A stretch of DNA of 64,000 nucleotides from Bryobacterales bacterium (GTDB lineage Bacteria > Acidobacteriota > Terriglobia > Bryobacterales > Bryobacteraceae). The first letter of the stretch is position 1. The number at the start of each line of letters is the position of its first letter. The stretch is from the NCBI GenBank assembly GCA_020847975.1, contig JADLBD010000117.1, forward strand, positions 16,688 to 80,687. Reading direction: 5' to 3'. Of the stretch, positions 9,548-17,955 are shown one piece after another. The position numbers and the translations under genes were made by a program. Under the pieces are notes generated by a model, which was not told the DNA's origin, searched no databases, and was given only the letters and a program-made list of their open reading frames with translations.

Positions 9548-10023
9548 CAGGCCACCTCGAACTCCACGCCGCGCCAGAAGCCAAGATTGTCCGACACGTC
9601 GAGCGCCATCCCGCAGCGATTGATGACCAGCACACCCCAGACCGGCGGCAGCACGTTGCCGAACGCGGGCGCGACGGAAAACGGCGGACTGATCAGCGTG
9701 CCGGCACCCGCCACGTAAAGCGAGCCGATCTGCCGAATGGAGAGCGTTTCGAGCGTCACCGAAACGGATTCATCGACGCCGGTCACGCCAGCCGGAAAGA
9801 TGGGCGAGGCGTCGTCGGCCGCGCCCCAGGCGAAGAAGTACACCGAATAGCGGTCGCCGGCAGAACCCGACGCCGGCTTGATCTTGAATTGGCAGATCGC
9901 GTCAATGTAGCGGCTGTTCTGGTTATCGACCTTCGCGGAGCTGCGCGCGGCGGACGTGGCGAGGCCGTTCAGGGTGATGCCGAAGTTGGTGACGGGACCG
10001 AACTGGGTGCGGATCGTGGACAC
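9547..10023 (-). CDS. Phage structural protein of unknown function
   Basis: A 158-aa protein, beta-rich and neutral, with no motif I can name. It is flanked closely by the LamG protein and the small tail protein, and coupled to the former by a one-base stop/start overlap. Its size and place fit a minor tail or fibre-associated protein. The frame shows protein-like composition over its full length, unlike the arginine-rich shadow frames on the other strand. Confidence 0.6.
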   Translation of the reverse strand: MSTIRTQFGPVTNFGITLNGLATSAARSSAKVDNQNSRYIDAICQFKIKPASGSAGDRYSVYFFAWGAADDASPIFPAGVTGVDESVSVTLETLSIRQIGSLYVAGAGTLISPPFSVAPAFGNVLPPVWGVLVINRCGMALDVSDNLGFWRGVEFEVA

Positions 10024-10032
10024 GTGCGGCTC

Positions 10033-10416
10033 CTAATCCTGGAGGATCGACAAGTCGTTCTCGCGGACGATGACGAAGTCGCCGTCGTTGACGGTGGCTG
10101 GTGACGACAGCGCGCCGCCGCCGAGGAAGTTTCCGCCTACGGCGGCATCCCACATGCCGATGTGGGTGTAAGTGCTGCCGGGAACCTGGAAGAAAAGCGG
10201 CGGCACGTTGCGGATTCGCTTCGCGACGCCGTCACTATCGACGGCGGTGAACTGGGCGAGGGACAGCCGCGCGTATGGGCCTCCTGAGGCCTCGCTCTGG
10301 CCGGTCTTGCCCGGGTCGGCGGTGTGCAGGCTGCACCAGTGCTCGGCGACCTGGAAGTCCTGCCCGAGGAATGCCTTTTCGAGAATCTTCTGGTCGAGGT
10401 ATGCAGAAAACGCCAT
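10033..10416 (-). CDS. Phage tail fibre-like protein (LHTADPG family)
   Basis: A 127-aa protein. I chose the ATG at 10416 because GGGGAG precedes it by about 7 bases; a start 10 codons upstream lacks this signal. The sequence has the signature of a common small phage protein: AYLDQKILEK, then SLHTADPG, then YARL, ending with a FVIRENDLSI strand. These proteins are annotated as tail fibre or virion proteins in many siphophages, with unclear function. It is co-directional with the rest of the tail operon. Confidence 0.65.
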   Translation of the reverse strand: MAFSAYLDQKILEKAFLGQDFQVAEHWCSLHTADPGKTGQSEASGGPYARLSLAQFTAVDSDGVAKRIRNVPPLFFQVPGSTYTHIGMWDAAVGGNFLGGGALSSPATVNDGDFVIVRENDLSILQD

Positions 10417-10432
10417 CGTGGTCTCCCCGAGG

Positions 10433-10834
10433 TCAGGCCAACTCAATCAACTCGATGTTCACGTCTGCGCGGCCGAGGTCGACCGACTGGCTCCAATCGC
10501 CGGCGAAGCGCACGGTGCAGCGGCCCGCGACCGCCTGGCCGGTTGGGTCGGACGAGAACTTGGGGCTCGTCTCATACGGGTCGTAGAAGTAGAACGGCTC
10601 GGTCGGGCCCTTGCGGGTGTCGTAGAAGTCGCGAAGCGTCCCGAGCTGGGTCGGCGCGAGCCGCTTCGCCAGACGCCAGCGTTTGCGGCTGTTCGTGGCC
10701 TGAACGGACCGTTGCGACTCGCCGTTTCGATATTCGCTTTCGACGACCGGGTAAGCGCGCTCGTGTGCGAACGATCGCGAGAGGCTCGCCGGCATCACCG
10801 TCAGCGGCGCGGCATTCTGAACGGAACCCGGCAT
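10433..10834 (-). CDS. Minor tail protein (M-like position)
   Basis: A 133-aa protein. The pattern YPVVESEYRNGESQRS and a central FYDTRKGPTEPFYFYDP stretch resemble small distal/minor tail proteins that follow the tape measure gene in lambda-like phages. It starts at 10834, where its ATG overlaps the preceding stop by one base. It probably caps the tail tube or contacts the hub; this is inferred from synteny. Confidence 0.6.
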   Translation of the reverse strand: MPGSVQNAAPLTVMPASLSRSFAHERAYPVVESEYRNGESQRSVQATNSRKRWRLAKRLAPTQLGTLRDFYDTRKGPTEPFYFYDPYETSPKFSSDPTGQAVAGRCTVRFAGDWSQSVDLGRADVNIELIELA

Positions 10835-11304
10835 CAGGCCGTCACCAAGTCAACTAATCGCTGGTCCGGTTGCGCGCCGAGCCTGCCGGCGACAAAGCGC
10901 GCGTAGCCGACAGGATCGTTCCCATCGGATGTCGGCGCGTAGGTGCAAAACATCTCTTTCACCGTCGGCGGCTTGCCGCCCGTGTATCGCCCGTCGATGT
11001 ACTGGCCGGCGAGCACGCGCAGTATCCGCCAGCCTTCCTCCAGTGCGCGGCGGCTCATCTCCTCGCGCGCAGCCCCGGGGAAACGCTCTGAAGCCCAGGC
11101 GACGAAGTCTGCGTATCCGCCGCTGGTCGAGTAGGGTCGGCCCTTCGCGTCCCGCCAGGCGCGAAGGTTGCCAGGATTGGCATTGATCTGGGCACGCGTG
11201 GGGAAGCAGATCTTGCGAGCCTTGGCCTGGGCTTCTGTGACGAAGAAGCCCTCGTTCTCCGCGATCGCACGCGCAAGTCTATCGAGTAGTTCCTGACGGG
11301 TCAT
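10834..11304 (-). CDS. Virion-associated lysozyme/transglycosylase-like protein
   Basis: A 156-aa protein beginning with a short helix ending in AIAENEGFF, then NPGNLRAW. This Glu and NPGNLR combination is typical of phage structural lytic transglycosylases (P5-like and related), in which the Glu is catalytic. Its start overlaps the tape-measure stop as ATGA (11301-11304), so it belongs to the tail module. Lambda has an NlpC/P60 peptidase (gpK) in the minor tail region; a muralytic enzyme here could serve the same DNA-entry role. Family assignment is by motif only. Confidence 0.55.
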   Translation of the reverse strand: MTRQELLDRLARAIAENEGFFVTEAQAKARKICFPTRAQINANPGNLRAWRDAKGRPYSTSGGYADFVAWASERFPGAAREEMSRRALEEGWRILRVLAGQYIDGRYTGGKPPTVKEMFCTYAPTSDGNDPVGYARFVAGRLGAQPDQRLVDLVTA

Positions 11305-14300
11305 GACACGATCAATCCTGGACTGAGTTGCAGCCCCGTCATCTCACGCCGCCCCGCATTGGCCTTGGTCGCTGTCATTGCGGCGGACTGGACCGCGCGC
11401 GGATTCTCCACCACCACGCGAACGGTCTCTTTCTCGAAGAACTCCTTCGCCCCCGGCACGGTGATGTTGATGATCGTGGGACCCGCGGCGGACGGCGTCC
11501 CGCCGCCGATCTTGTCGAGCGAAGGCAGGCCGCTTATTCCCGGCAGCGGGCTGCCATTGCTGTAGGACGGCGACTGGAACAGCGAACCACCGGTCTCCAC
11601 AAGCGACATCAGCGTCACCGTGCCCGGCATACCCGTGGGCTTCTGGCCGGTGGTCATCGCGTACAACTGGATCAGGTCGCGGATTTGTGGCGAGCGTATG
11701 GCCAGGTCGAGGTTGCCGCCGAAGGCCGATTTCGCGGTATCGACGATCTGCTTCAGAACGCCTTTGTCGGAGATATCGACCCCGTAGAGGGCCTTGATCT
11801 TCGCCCTGGCCTTCTCCTCGGCACCTTTGACAAACAGGCGCACGATGCCGGCGACCAGTCCAGCCGCCGCGCCGATCGCCGCTCCCAGAGGCCCGCCGAA
11901 CTTGAAACCGATCATCGCGCCGCCCGCCGTGGTTTCCGCCATCCCGGTGAAACCGCCGCGTCGCAAGCCGTCGAACGCCAGCATCGCGCCCGCCATCAGC
12001 GCGGCGTTCGACTTGCCGATGGACGAGAGCTTCTGGCCCAGGGTGGCTGCTTCCCAGGTGGTGGCGACGCCGGGCGCGAGCTGTACGCTACCGCCGATCC
12101 CAAGGAATGACTTCAAACCGGGCAGGAATCCTGCCCATCCCGCCTTCGAGAAGATGCCGCCCGTTCCGGCCGCGCCGCCCGCTGAGGGAATGAAGGGAGG
12201 CGTAGCACCAGTTGGAGTCCCGAACACCGAGGGAATGATCGACGGCGCACCGCCACCGGACGGCGCAAACGGCGGCGTCCCGCCCGGCGCGCCGCCGGCA
12301 AACACCGGCACGGCCCCGACACCGAGGATGCCGCCCAACTTGCCGAGCATTCCGCCGCCACCCATCCCGCCCTGCTGGAACGTCACCTTCTGCCCGGTGA
12401 ACAACTGCATCAGCATCGCGGCCACGCGCGACGACACCACGTCCTTGATTGCGGTGAGCAGGGCGGTCTTCAGCGAGTTGCCAATCGCGGACCAGATGGA
12501 CTGCGACTTCGTCAGCAGCGCATCGAAGACGCCTTCGGCCTGGCGCTTGAAGGAATCGAAGATCCGCCGGTTCTCATCACGGATGAGTTGGCCCTGCCGG
12601 ATCGCAGCGTTCTCCCGCGCTGCCTGGATAGCGGCGTCGGTGGCTTCCTGCTGCTGGCCGCGCAGGTCCTGGCGTTGCTGCGTCACCTCCGCGATTTGCG
12701 CACGGATCTCATCCGCCTTGTAGCCGAGCCGCTTCAGGTTGGCTTCTTCCTCGATCAGCGTCCGCGTGGTTTCGAGGTCGAACAACCGTAGCTTGATGTC
12801 ATTGACGCGCTGAAGATAGGCGACCTCGATCTCCATCTTGCGCTGCTCGACCCAGAGCTTCTGCCGGAGCGTCTGCGCGTCCAGCGCCTCGACGGACCGC
12901 AACTGGGCGTCACGTCCGTAGCCCGCGCGCTGCTCTTCGAACTTGTACACGTCGGCGAGGTGATCGAGGTTCTTTCGCGCGATTTCCTCATTGTTGGCGA
13001 GACGCTTCTGGTAGAAGTCCGACTCCCAGGCTAGGCGCTGCTGATACGCCTCCTGCTGCTCCTTCAGGTAGTCGGCCATCTCCTCCTTCTGCATCTGGCG
13101 AACCTTGGCGCGCAGCTCCCGCTCGAGGTTCTCGCGCGTCTTCGCGGTGAGCCGCATCTGGTGCGTGACGCCTCGGTCATCGATGAAGGAGGTGTACTTC
13201 GTCACCTCCTTCTGCATTTCGAGCAGGACTTTCGCGGGACCGGTGACGGCATGAGCCTCGGCCGCCAACGCTGCCTCCAGCGAATCCCGCTCCGCCTGCG
13301 CCTGACGCTTCCGGATCTCCTGCGCACGCTTCAACGCGTCGATATCCGGCTCGTTCGAAGTTTTGACCTTGATCTTCGGGCCGCCGAATTCAAAGGTCTC
13401 CCCGGGCAGCATCTTCTTGCCTGAAATCAACTCCCGGATCTGGTCATCGGTCATGCCCTTCTTGCGCAGGTCATCCACCTTGACCTTGCCCTTGAACAAG
13501 TCGTCGCGGAGGGCTTGCCGCTCCATCTCGTCGTAGCGCGCCTGGAGTTGTTCCTGGGTGTTCTTCCAGTTCGAGTAGACGATGGCGCCCGCCGCGATGA
13601 CGCCGCCGGCGAGCAGGGCATACGGGTTCAGGCTGGCCAGGTTGAGGGCGGCAATCGCCTTGGCCAGTTCCATTATCTTCGTGGCGAGCCCATACGTCGC
13701 CAGGATCCCGGCCACCCACAACGCTGTCTCGCCGAACTTCACCAGCAGATCGGTGTTGTCCTTGAGCCAGCCCACCAGTTCGCGGAAACCGTGGACGATC
13801 GCTTTGAATTGCTCCTGGAACCGCGCGCCGACCGCCTCCTTCAACTCATCCACCTCGCGCGAGAGCGCCTTCATCTGCGATTCCGCCTCGCCGGACGCGG
13901 CCGCGGCGGCACCCTGGATCTTCGCGGCCTCGCGGATGACGGCGTTGTAGCGGAGTTGGACCTTCTCGTTTTCCGACAGCGTCCGGCCGAGTGTCAGTTC
14001 CGCAACCTGGATCTCCTTTTCGAGGTCCACTCGCAGTCCGGCCGCACGCAGAGCGCGAGCGTTTCCGAACTCGATGGCCTGCAGGATCTTCTCCAGCGCC
14101 TCCGGTGCGGAGATGTTCTCAATCGCGGCTGCGTCCTTCGCGATCTTTGCCAGACCCTGGGCCTTCGAAAGGTCCAGGTCGGCGATGATCATCCGATCGA
14201 TTGTGTGCAGGGCGTCCTCACCGTGGAAGCCAACCTTGCGGACGGCCTCAACCGACCGCTCCATAGCCTCGGCGCTGATTCCGTGGGCTTTGGCCAGCGC

Positions 14301-14588
14301 GCGCGTGGAAGCCTCCATCCGAGCCTCATGCGCGGCGAGTTTCGCGGCTTCGATGGTCCATTCCTTGGCCCACTCTATCGCCTTCTTGATGCCCTCGGCG
14401 AGGAGGTTCTCGGCAGTTGCGCCCTTCACCATGGCAGCCGTCATGCCGTCGATGCTGGACGACGCGCCGTGCGCGGCCTTGGCGGCGGTCTGCTCGATGC
14501 TCGACAGGCCCGAGTTGACGGTCTTGATGGACGCATTGGCCTTGTTGACATCGACTTCAACAACGAGTTCGAGCTTATTGTCGGCCAC
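11301..14588 (-). CDS. Tail tape measure protein
   Basis: A 1,095-aa protein that sets tail length and helps eject DNA. It starts with GTG at 14588, overlapping the end of the T reading frame by 14 bases. Long helical and coiled-coil stretches cover about residues 1-270 and 420-710. Hydrophobic segments lie near residues 290-345 and 870-930. A Gly/Pro-rich low-complexity stretch lies near 760-820. Size, position after the G/GT pair and composition all fit a lambda gpH-type tape measure. At roughly 1.5 angstrom per residue the tail would be about 150-160 nm, an inference from known length scaling. Confidence 0.93.
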   Translation of the reverse strand: MADNKLELVVEVDVNKANASIKTVNSGLSSIEQTAAKAAHGASSSIDGMTAAMVKGATAENLLAEGIKKAIEWAKEWTIEAAKLAAHEARMEASTRALAKAHGISAEAMERSVEAVRKVGFHGEDALHTIDRMIIADLDLSKAQGLAKIAKDAAAIENISAPEALEKILQAIEFGNARALRAAGLRVDLEKEIQVAELTLGRTLSENEKVQLRYNAVIREAAKIQGAAAAASGEAESQMKALSREVDELKEAVGARFQEQFKAIVHGFRELVGWLKDNTDLLVKFGETALWVAGILATYGLATKIMELAKAIAALNLASLNPYALLAGGVIAAGAIVYSNWKNTQEQLQARYDEMERQALRDDLFKGKVKVDDLRKKGMTDDQIRELISGKKMLPGETFEFGGPKIKVKTSNEPDIDALKRAQEIRKRQAQAERDSLEAALAAEAHAVTGPAKVLLEMQKEVTKYTSFIDDRGVTHQMRLTAKTRENLERELRAKVRQMQKEEMADYLKEQQEAYQQRLAWESDFYQKRLANNEEIARKNLDHLADVYKFEEQRAGYGRDAQLRSVEALDAQTLRQKLWVEQRKMEIEVAYLQRVNDIKLRLFDLETTRTLIEEEANLKRLGYKADEIRAQIAEVTQQRQDLRGQQQEATDAAIQAARENAAIRQGQLIRDENRRIFDSFKRQAEGVFDALLTKSQSIWSAIGNSLKTALLTAIKDVVSSRVAAMLMQLFTGQKVTFQQGGMGGGGMLGKLGGILGVGAVPVFAGGAPGGTPPFAPSGGGAPSIIPSVFGTPTGATPPFIPSAGGAAGTGGIFSKAGWAGFLPGLKSFLGIGGSVQLAPGVATTWEAATLGQKLSSIGKSNAALMAGAMLAFDGLRRGGFTGMAETTAGGAMIGFKFGGPLGAAIGAAAGLVAGIVRLFVKGAEEKARAKIKALYGVDISDKGVLKQIVDTAKSAFGGNLDLAIRSPQIRDLIQLYAMTTGQKPTGMPGTVTLMSLVETGGSLFQSPSYSNGSPLPGISGLPSLDKIGGGTPSAAGPTIINITVPGAKEFFEKETVRVVVENPRAVQSAAMTATKANAGRREMTGLQLSPGLIVS

Positions 14589-14913
14589 GGTTGTTCAACT
14601 GTTCACGGTCCAAACGGTCATGTTCCTCTTCGAGGACGAGCATGGCGAGGAACTCATCGGCCCGGATCTCGTCGAGGCCAATCCGGACGCCCAGCTTCAA
14701 TGCTGTCCGGAGATCGATCGCACGACGGATGAGCAGACCGGTCTCGGAAGATTGGGCAGCATCCAGGCGGTCAAGCGGGCAGTGATCACAGCGGCCGCCG
14801 TCCGGCGCATCCGGGCACAGCCCCGGATCGCAGAGCTCATTGCGCCGGAGGGCCCAGTGGACGAGGTAGCGAAGGGATGGCTGCTCCGGCCACTCCCCGG
14901 TCAGCAGTTTGGG
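14575..14913 (-). CDS. Tail assembly chaperone T part, made by -1 frameshift from G
   Basis: An open frame of about 110 codons in the -1 frame relative to the G gene, entered at heptamer CCCAAAC (14907-14913), six bases before the G stop codon, and ending at 14575 inside the tape-measure start region. It has no convincing start of its own. The product after the shift begins KLLTGEWPEQPSLRYLV and contains a C-x4-C...C-x2-C cluster (CDPGLC and CDHC), a possible zinc knuckle. In lambda, gpGT arises the same way and carries the tape measure during tail assembly. The match in gene order, slippery site, frame direction and overlap makes the case strong. Confidence 0.83.
   Translation of the reverse strand, partial: PKLLTGEWPEQPSLRYLVHWALRRNELCDPGLCPDAPDGGRCDHCPLDRLDAAQSSETGLLIRRAIDLRTALKLGVRIGLDEIRADEFLAMLVLEEEHDRLDREQLNNRGRQ
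14881..14913 (-). promoter_or_regulatory. Programmed -1 ribosomal frameshift site (slippery heptamer and stem-loop)
   Basis: In the G frame the codons read GAC CCA AAC TGC TGA, so C CCA AAC fits X XXY YYZ with X=C and Y=A. A -1 slip gives CCC AAA and enters the T frame. A stem follows at once: CTGCT (14903-14907) pairs with AGCAG (14881-14885), and inner CCGG (14898-14901) pairs with CCGG (14886-14889), with a GA bulge and a 7-base loop. The inner stem starts 6 bases after the heptamer, a usual spacing. Confidence 0.8.
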
Positions 14914-15518
14914 TCCCGGTCGTCCTGGAAGCCCGCCTCGAGCGCGTCGATCGCCGCCTTTACCGCGACGGCCTGGTGGATGACGGGCACCTCGCCGGCG
15001 TATCCTTCCGCGCCCTGCGACAACCTTTTATAGAGCGCACCCGCGGCGGTGAGGTTGATGGTGAGTTCCTGGCGGTTGAAGGGGAGATCGAGGATCCGGG
15101 CGAAGCTGCGCCGGTACTCAAAGACGTCCTTCGCCGATGGCATCTTCAGGATGTGACTGGTGACGCCGCCCAGAACCCGGGTGGAGACACGGAACGTATC
15201 GCCGGTTTGGGCCACGTCATCAACGTCGGCCTGGCTGAGTTGGTCGATGATCCGGCTCGCCTCGAAAGGATCGACCGCCGGTTCTTCGCCGTCACGGATC
15301 TTGGCCAGCAGCGCGGCATCGCCGTCCTCTGCGTTGGCGACAGTCGTCTCGGAGACACCGCGGCCGAGTTGCTTGATGATCACCTTCCGGCGCCGCTGGC
15401 GTTCCGTCCACTCCGCATCGGTCGGGAAGCGGACTCGGATGGTCTTCAGACCTTCAGGCGTGCGCAGGTTGATAGCGACCGGGCGGGTCGCGTCGAAAAC
15501 AGGAGTTATGGTTTCCAT
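14901..15518 (-). CDS. Tail assembly chaperone G-like protein
   Basis: A 205-aa protein starting at 15518, where AAGGA lies about 7 bases ahead; a start 13 codons upstream overlaps the tail tube stop and lacks a ribosome site. It lies between the tail tube and tape measure genes, the position of lambda G. The stop at 14901 is overlapped by the -1 frame that yields the extended G-T product. Content is acidic and helical, with no catalytic motif. It should coat the tape measure during tail assembly. Confidence 0.83.
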   Translation of the reverse strand: METITPVFDATRPVAINLRTPEGLKTIRVRFPTDAEWTERQRRRKVIIKQLGRGVSETTVANAEDGDAALLAKIRDGEEPAVDPFEASRIIDQLSQADVDDVAQTGDTFRVSTRVLGGVTSHILKMPSAKDVFEYRRSFARILDLPFNRQELTINLTAAGALYKRLSQGAEGYAGEVPVIHQAVAVKAAIDALEAGFQDDRDPNC

Positions 15519-15529
15519 GTAGTCGTTCC

Positions 15530-16573
15530 TTACTGGCAGATCTGATCCACATTGCACTTGGCCACGGCGGTGATGATGCCGTTGGTCGAGTCGTAGAGCG
15601 GCGTGCAGTCGACGGCCACCGTGAGGATGCCGTCCGTCTCGGCGAGCTCCGTGGTGGCGTAGGCGATCTTCTGCCAGGTGATCTGCAGGGAGTTGTTCGT
15701 GTCGAACGAGAGATTGATGACCGCCGTGCCCGTAGTCTGGGCCTTCAGCTTCGTGTACTCCGTCGAACCGTTCTCAAACCGGGCGACGAACTTGAGGTTG
15801 CCCTGGCGGCTGCCGAACTCGAGGCGGCCTCGGATTGCGCCGGAAGACCCGTCACCGACGGACTGGAAGCCGGAGCCGGGGAAGAAGCCCGCGTCCATCC
15901 GAAGGTTGTTCTTCCACCCGGTTTCGAGCGAGACGATGTTCTTGTTGGTGACGTAGTCGACGCCGTTGATGGTCAGCGTCAGGGACGCCGACGGCAGCAG
16001 CTTCTCCGCCGTAGCCGCCGGCATGGCGATGCCCGTGGCCGAATCGATGACCTTGCCGGAGCCGACGAACTCGACGTTGATCTTCGAGTTGGCTCGGCCA
16101 GGACCGGAGCCGACGGTGAGTTGCCAGGACTCCGCCGCGCAACCCACGGCCATTCGGTCGAGCACAACGCCCGCGCCCGGGCGGATTTGTTCGACGAAGG
16201 AGAAGTACGGCAGTTCGGCGGCATCGCCGTTCGCGGGAAACAGCGGCGTGCACGTGTACGTGAAATTCGGCGTCGTGCCGGACTTCACCACCTTACCCAG
16301 CCCGAACGACACGGCCCAGGCCGCGATCTCAGCGCTGAGGTATTTCTCCAAGGTGCCGCTGACTTCCCATGACGTCTTGAAGGTCTGAGTCGGAAACTCG
16401 TGGCCCTTGCCGTACTCCTCGGCGTCATTCTCAGTGTTGAGTTTCGGGTTGGCCAGCGCGGCGTTGAGCTTCCGCAACTGCCACATGTTGGCGGCAGTTT
16501 GAGCGGTCGCAATGTCGGTCTGCTTGCCCTTACCGAAGCAGATCAGGACTTCCTGCAGTCTAGTCGTGGACAT
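15530..16573 (-). CDS. Major tail tube protein
   Basis: A 347-aa protein, beta-rich, placed directly before the G/GT chaperones as the tail tube gene is in lambda-like phages. Its start overlaps the last codons of the small upstream gene by 14 bases. Features fitting tail tube proteins are the N-terminal strand with GKGKQTDIATAQ, a central ENGSTEYTKLKAQ stretch and a C-terminal EPXDGILTV-like strand. The length exceeds the 200-250 aa of simple tube proteins, so an added surface domain is possible. It polymerises into the non-contractile tube. Confidence 0.8.
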   Translation of the reverse strand: MSTTRLQEVLICFGKGKQTDIATAQTAANMWQLRKLNAALANPKLNTENDAEEYGKGHEFPTQTFKTSWEVSGTLEKYLSAEIAAWAVSFGLGKVVKSGTTPNFTYTCTPLFPANGDAAELPYFSFVEQIRPGAGVVLDRMAVGCAAESWQLTVGSGPGRANSKINVEFVGSGKVIDSATGIAMPAATAEKLLPSASLTLTINGVDYVTNKNIVSLETGWKNNLRMDAGFFPGSGFQSVGDGSSGAIRGRLEFGSRQGNLKFVARFENGSTEYTKLKAQTTGTAVINLSFDTNNSLQITWQKIAYATTELAETDGILTVAVDCTPLYDSTNGIITAVAKCNVDQICQ

Positions 16574-16721
16574 TCTCGGTCACCTCCTCGCGCTTGGCCG
16601 GCGGATCGCATTGCACCCAGCCCGCAACCATCAACGGCGTGAGGACCTCGGGCGTTGCCTCCACCTCTTTCGGATCGCCCTCCCCATAGGGCGGGCGCAA
16701 CCAGACCTTTTCCTGGGGCAT
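16560..16721 (-). CDS. Small tail-module protein (53 aa), unknown
   Basis: A 53-aa frame beginning MPQEKVWLRPPYGEGD and ending EEVTENVHD. Its ATG at 16721 directly follows the TAA of the upstream tail gene (TAAATG), and its end overlaps the tail tube start by 14 bases. This tight packing on both sides argues for a real gene. Proteins with an N-terminal ...WLRxPYG...EV pattern and a following xPLMVAGW are common as very small open frames next to tail tube genes. Function unknown. Confidence 0.65.
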   Translation of the reverse strand: MPQEKVWLRPPYGEGDPKEVEATPEVLTPLMVAGWVQCDPPAKREEVTENVHD

Positions 16722-17195
16722 TTAGTCGTCTCCCATCTCCGTGAATGTGAGCGGGACCTCGAAGTAATCAAGGCCCTCAGCGTCCGCCTGGCGCTCGATC
16801 GGCGGTGGGTCCATCGGATAGCAGGAAGGATGTACCGTAGCGTTGAGCATCGAAACGCCAACCAATGCTGGTACACCCTTCACGATCAGCCGGTGAAGGC
16901 GAGAGTAGGGGTTGGGAGGGTCGCCGTCATACGTCTCGCGGGCGCGCAGGTACAGAACCACTTGATATTTCCAGACATCGTTCCCTCCGAAACTCCCCAG
17001 CTTGGTGCCCTTCCATGCCGCCATGATGGACGGCGCCGGCATCTGGTGGATGGCGTAGGCGAGGCTCGATCGCTTCGGGTACTGATCGTGATAGGCGTAG
17101 ATCCGCTCCGGGTCGCCGCCCATCTCCATCACCAACTCCGGGATGTCCCGGAGCATGGTCACGAGTGCATCCACCAGTTGCGACGTGTCGATCAT
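16722..17195 (-). CDS. Tail terminator-like / tail completion protein
   Basis: A 157-aa protein starting MIDTSQLVDALVTML. Its size, place between the gp10-like protein and the tail tube, and alternating strand/helix pattern fit the tail terminator family (lambda gpU position). Its start overlaps the upstream stop as ATGA (17192-17195). The family call is by synteny rather than a motif. Confidence 0.6.
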   Translation of the reverse strand: MIDTSQLVDALVTMLRDIPELVMEMGGDPERIYAYHDQYPKRSSLAYAIHQMPAPSIMAAWKGTKLGSFGGNDVWKYQVVLYLRARETYDGDPPNPYSRLHRLIVKGVPALVGVSMLNATVHPSCYPMDPPPIERQADAEGLDYFEVPLTFTEMGDD

Positions 17196-17647
17196 CGTTG
17201 TTTCCCGCCCAGTATGCGCTCCAGGGTGAGCCGCTTCGCGCCTTCTGCAAACACCCGCCGCGCCGCCTCGGTCACCGCCGCTCTATTACGCTCCGAGAAG
17301 ACCACCCATGCCTCGATCTTCTGGTTGGCCCACGCCTTGATCCGGTCCTTGCGCGTCGATAGGCCGGAGCGTGCTTTGTTCTCGCTCACGGTACGCACCT
17401 GGAAGTTGCGTAGCATGTCGCCGGTGAAAGTCAGATTGCGACGATTGCCCAGACCCCGCTTCGTCTTCCAGATGGCATAGCGCTTGGTGAGCGGCTTGGC
17501 CGCGGAATCCGTCGGGCCCTGCGCGGCCGCGAGACGATTCTTCACCACCGCCACACCGACGTTCGCGATCTTGAACATCTGGTGCTGGGGGAAGTTCAGC
17601 CGGTCGAGCCGGATTTGCTTCTTCTCCCAAATGCGAACCGAAGGCAT
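17192..17647 (-). CDS. HK97 gp10-like / minor tail Z-like head-tail protein
   Basis: A 151-aa basic protein. I chose ATG 17647, three bases after the upstream stop; the frame stays open further upstream but there shadows the preceding gene. It is rich in Lys/Arg and helices, with a central KPLTKRYAIWKTKRGLG stretch, as in gp10-like and virion morphogenesis proteins of the head-tail connector region. It should act in head-tail joining or tail completion, as lambda gpZ does. Confidence 0.6.
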   Translation of the reverse strand: MPSVRIWEKKQIRLDRLNFPQHQMFKIANVGVAVVKNRLAAAQGPTDSAAKPLTKRYAIWKTKRGLGNRRNLTFTGDMLRNFQVRTVSENKARSGLSTRKDRIKAWANQKIEAWVVFSERNRAAVTEAARRVFAEGAKRLTLERILGGKQR

Positions 17648-17649
17648 CG

Positions 17650-17952
17650 CTACACCTGCCGCAGCCGGAGCACCGCAGTTCCGCCCGTGTCCGCCTCGAT
17701 GTCGAAGATCTTGTAGGTCTGACTGTCCACCGCTACCTCGTCCCCTCGCTCCGGCGGCTGTGGGAGATCTGCCAACCGCACAAATAGAACCGCATACACG
17801 CCAGGTGAGTTCTCTTGGGACTCGCAAGTGTTCTCGAAGATCCCCCGGACACTTACCTGGCTACCTGTCTGCCTCAGATACCGGACCTCCCTGCCGAATG
17901 CGCTGAGCGCAGCGCTATTCAATGCGCCCAGCAGGGAGGCCCAGTCCGGCAT
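17650..17952 (-). CDS. Head-tail joining protein (FII-like position)
   Basis: A 100-aa protein lying 3 bases after the capsid gene. The C-terminal half has a strand pattern with RGDEVAVDSQTYKIFDIEADTGG-like content (around residues 70-92), typical of small head-tail joining proteins of the FII type, which sit on the portal ring and provide the tail docking surface. Identification is by size, order and that beta-barrel pattern. Confidence 0.68.
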   Translation of the reverse strand: MPDWASLLGALNSAALSAFGREVRYLRQTGSQVSVRGIFENTCESQENSPGVYAVLFVRLADLPQPPERGDEVAVDSQTYKIFDIEADTGGTAVLRLRQV

Positions 17953-17955
17953 GGT

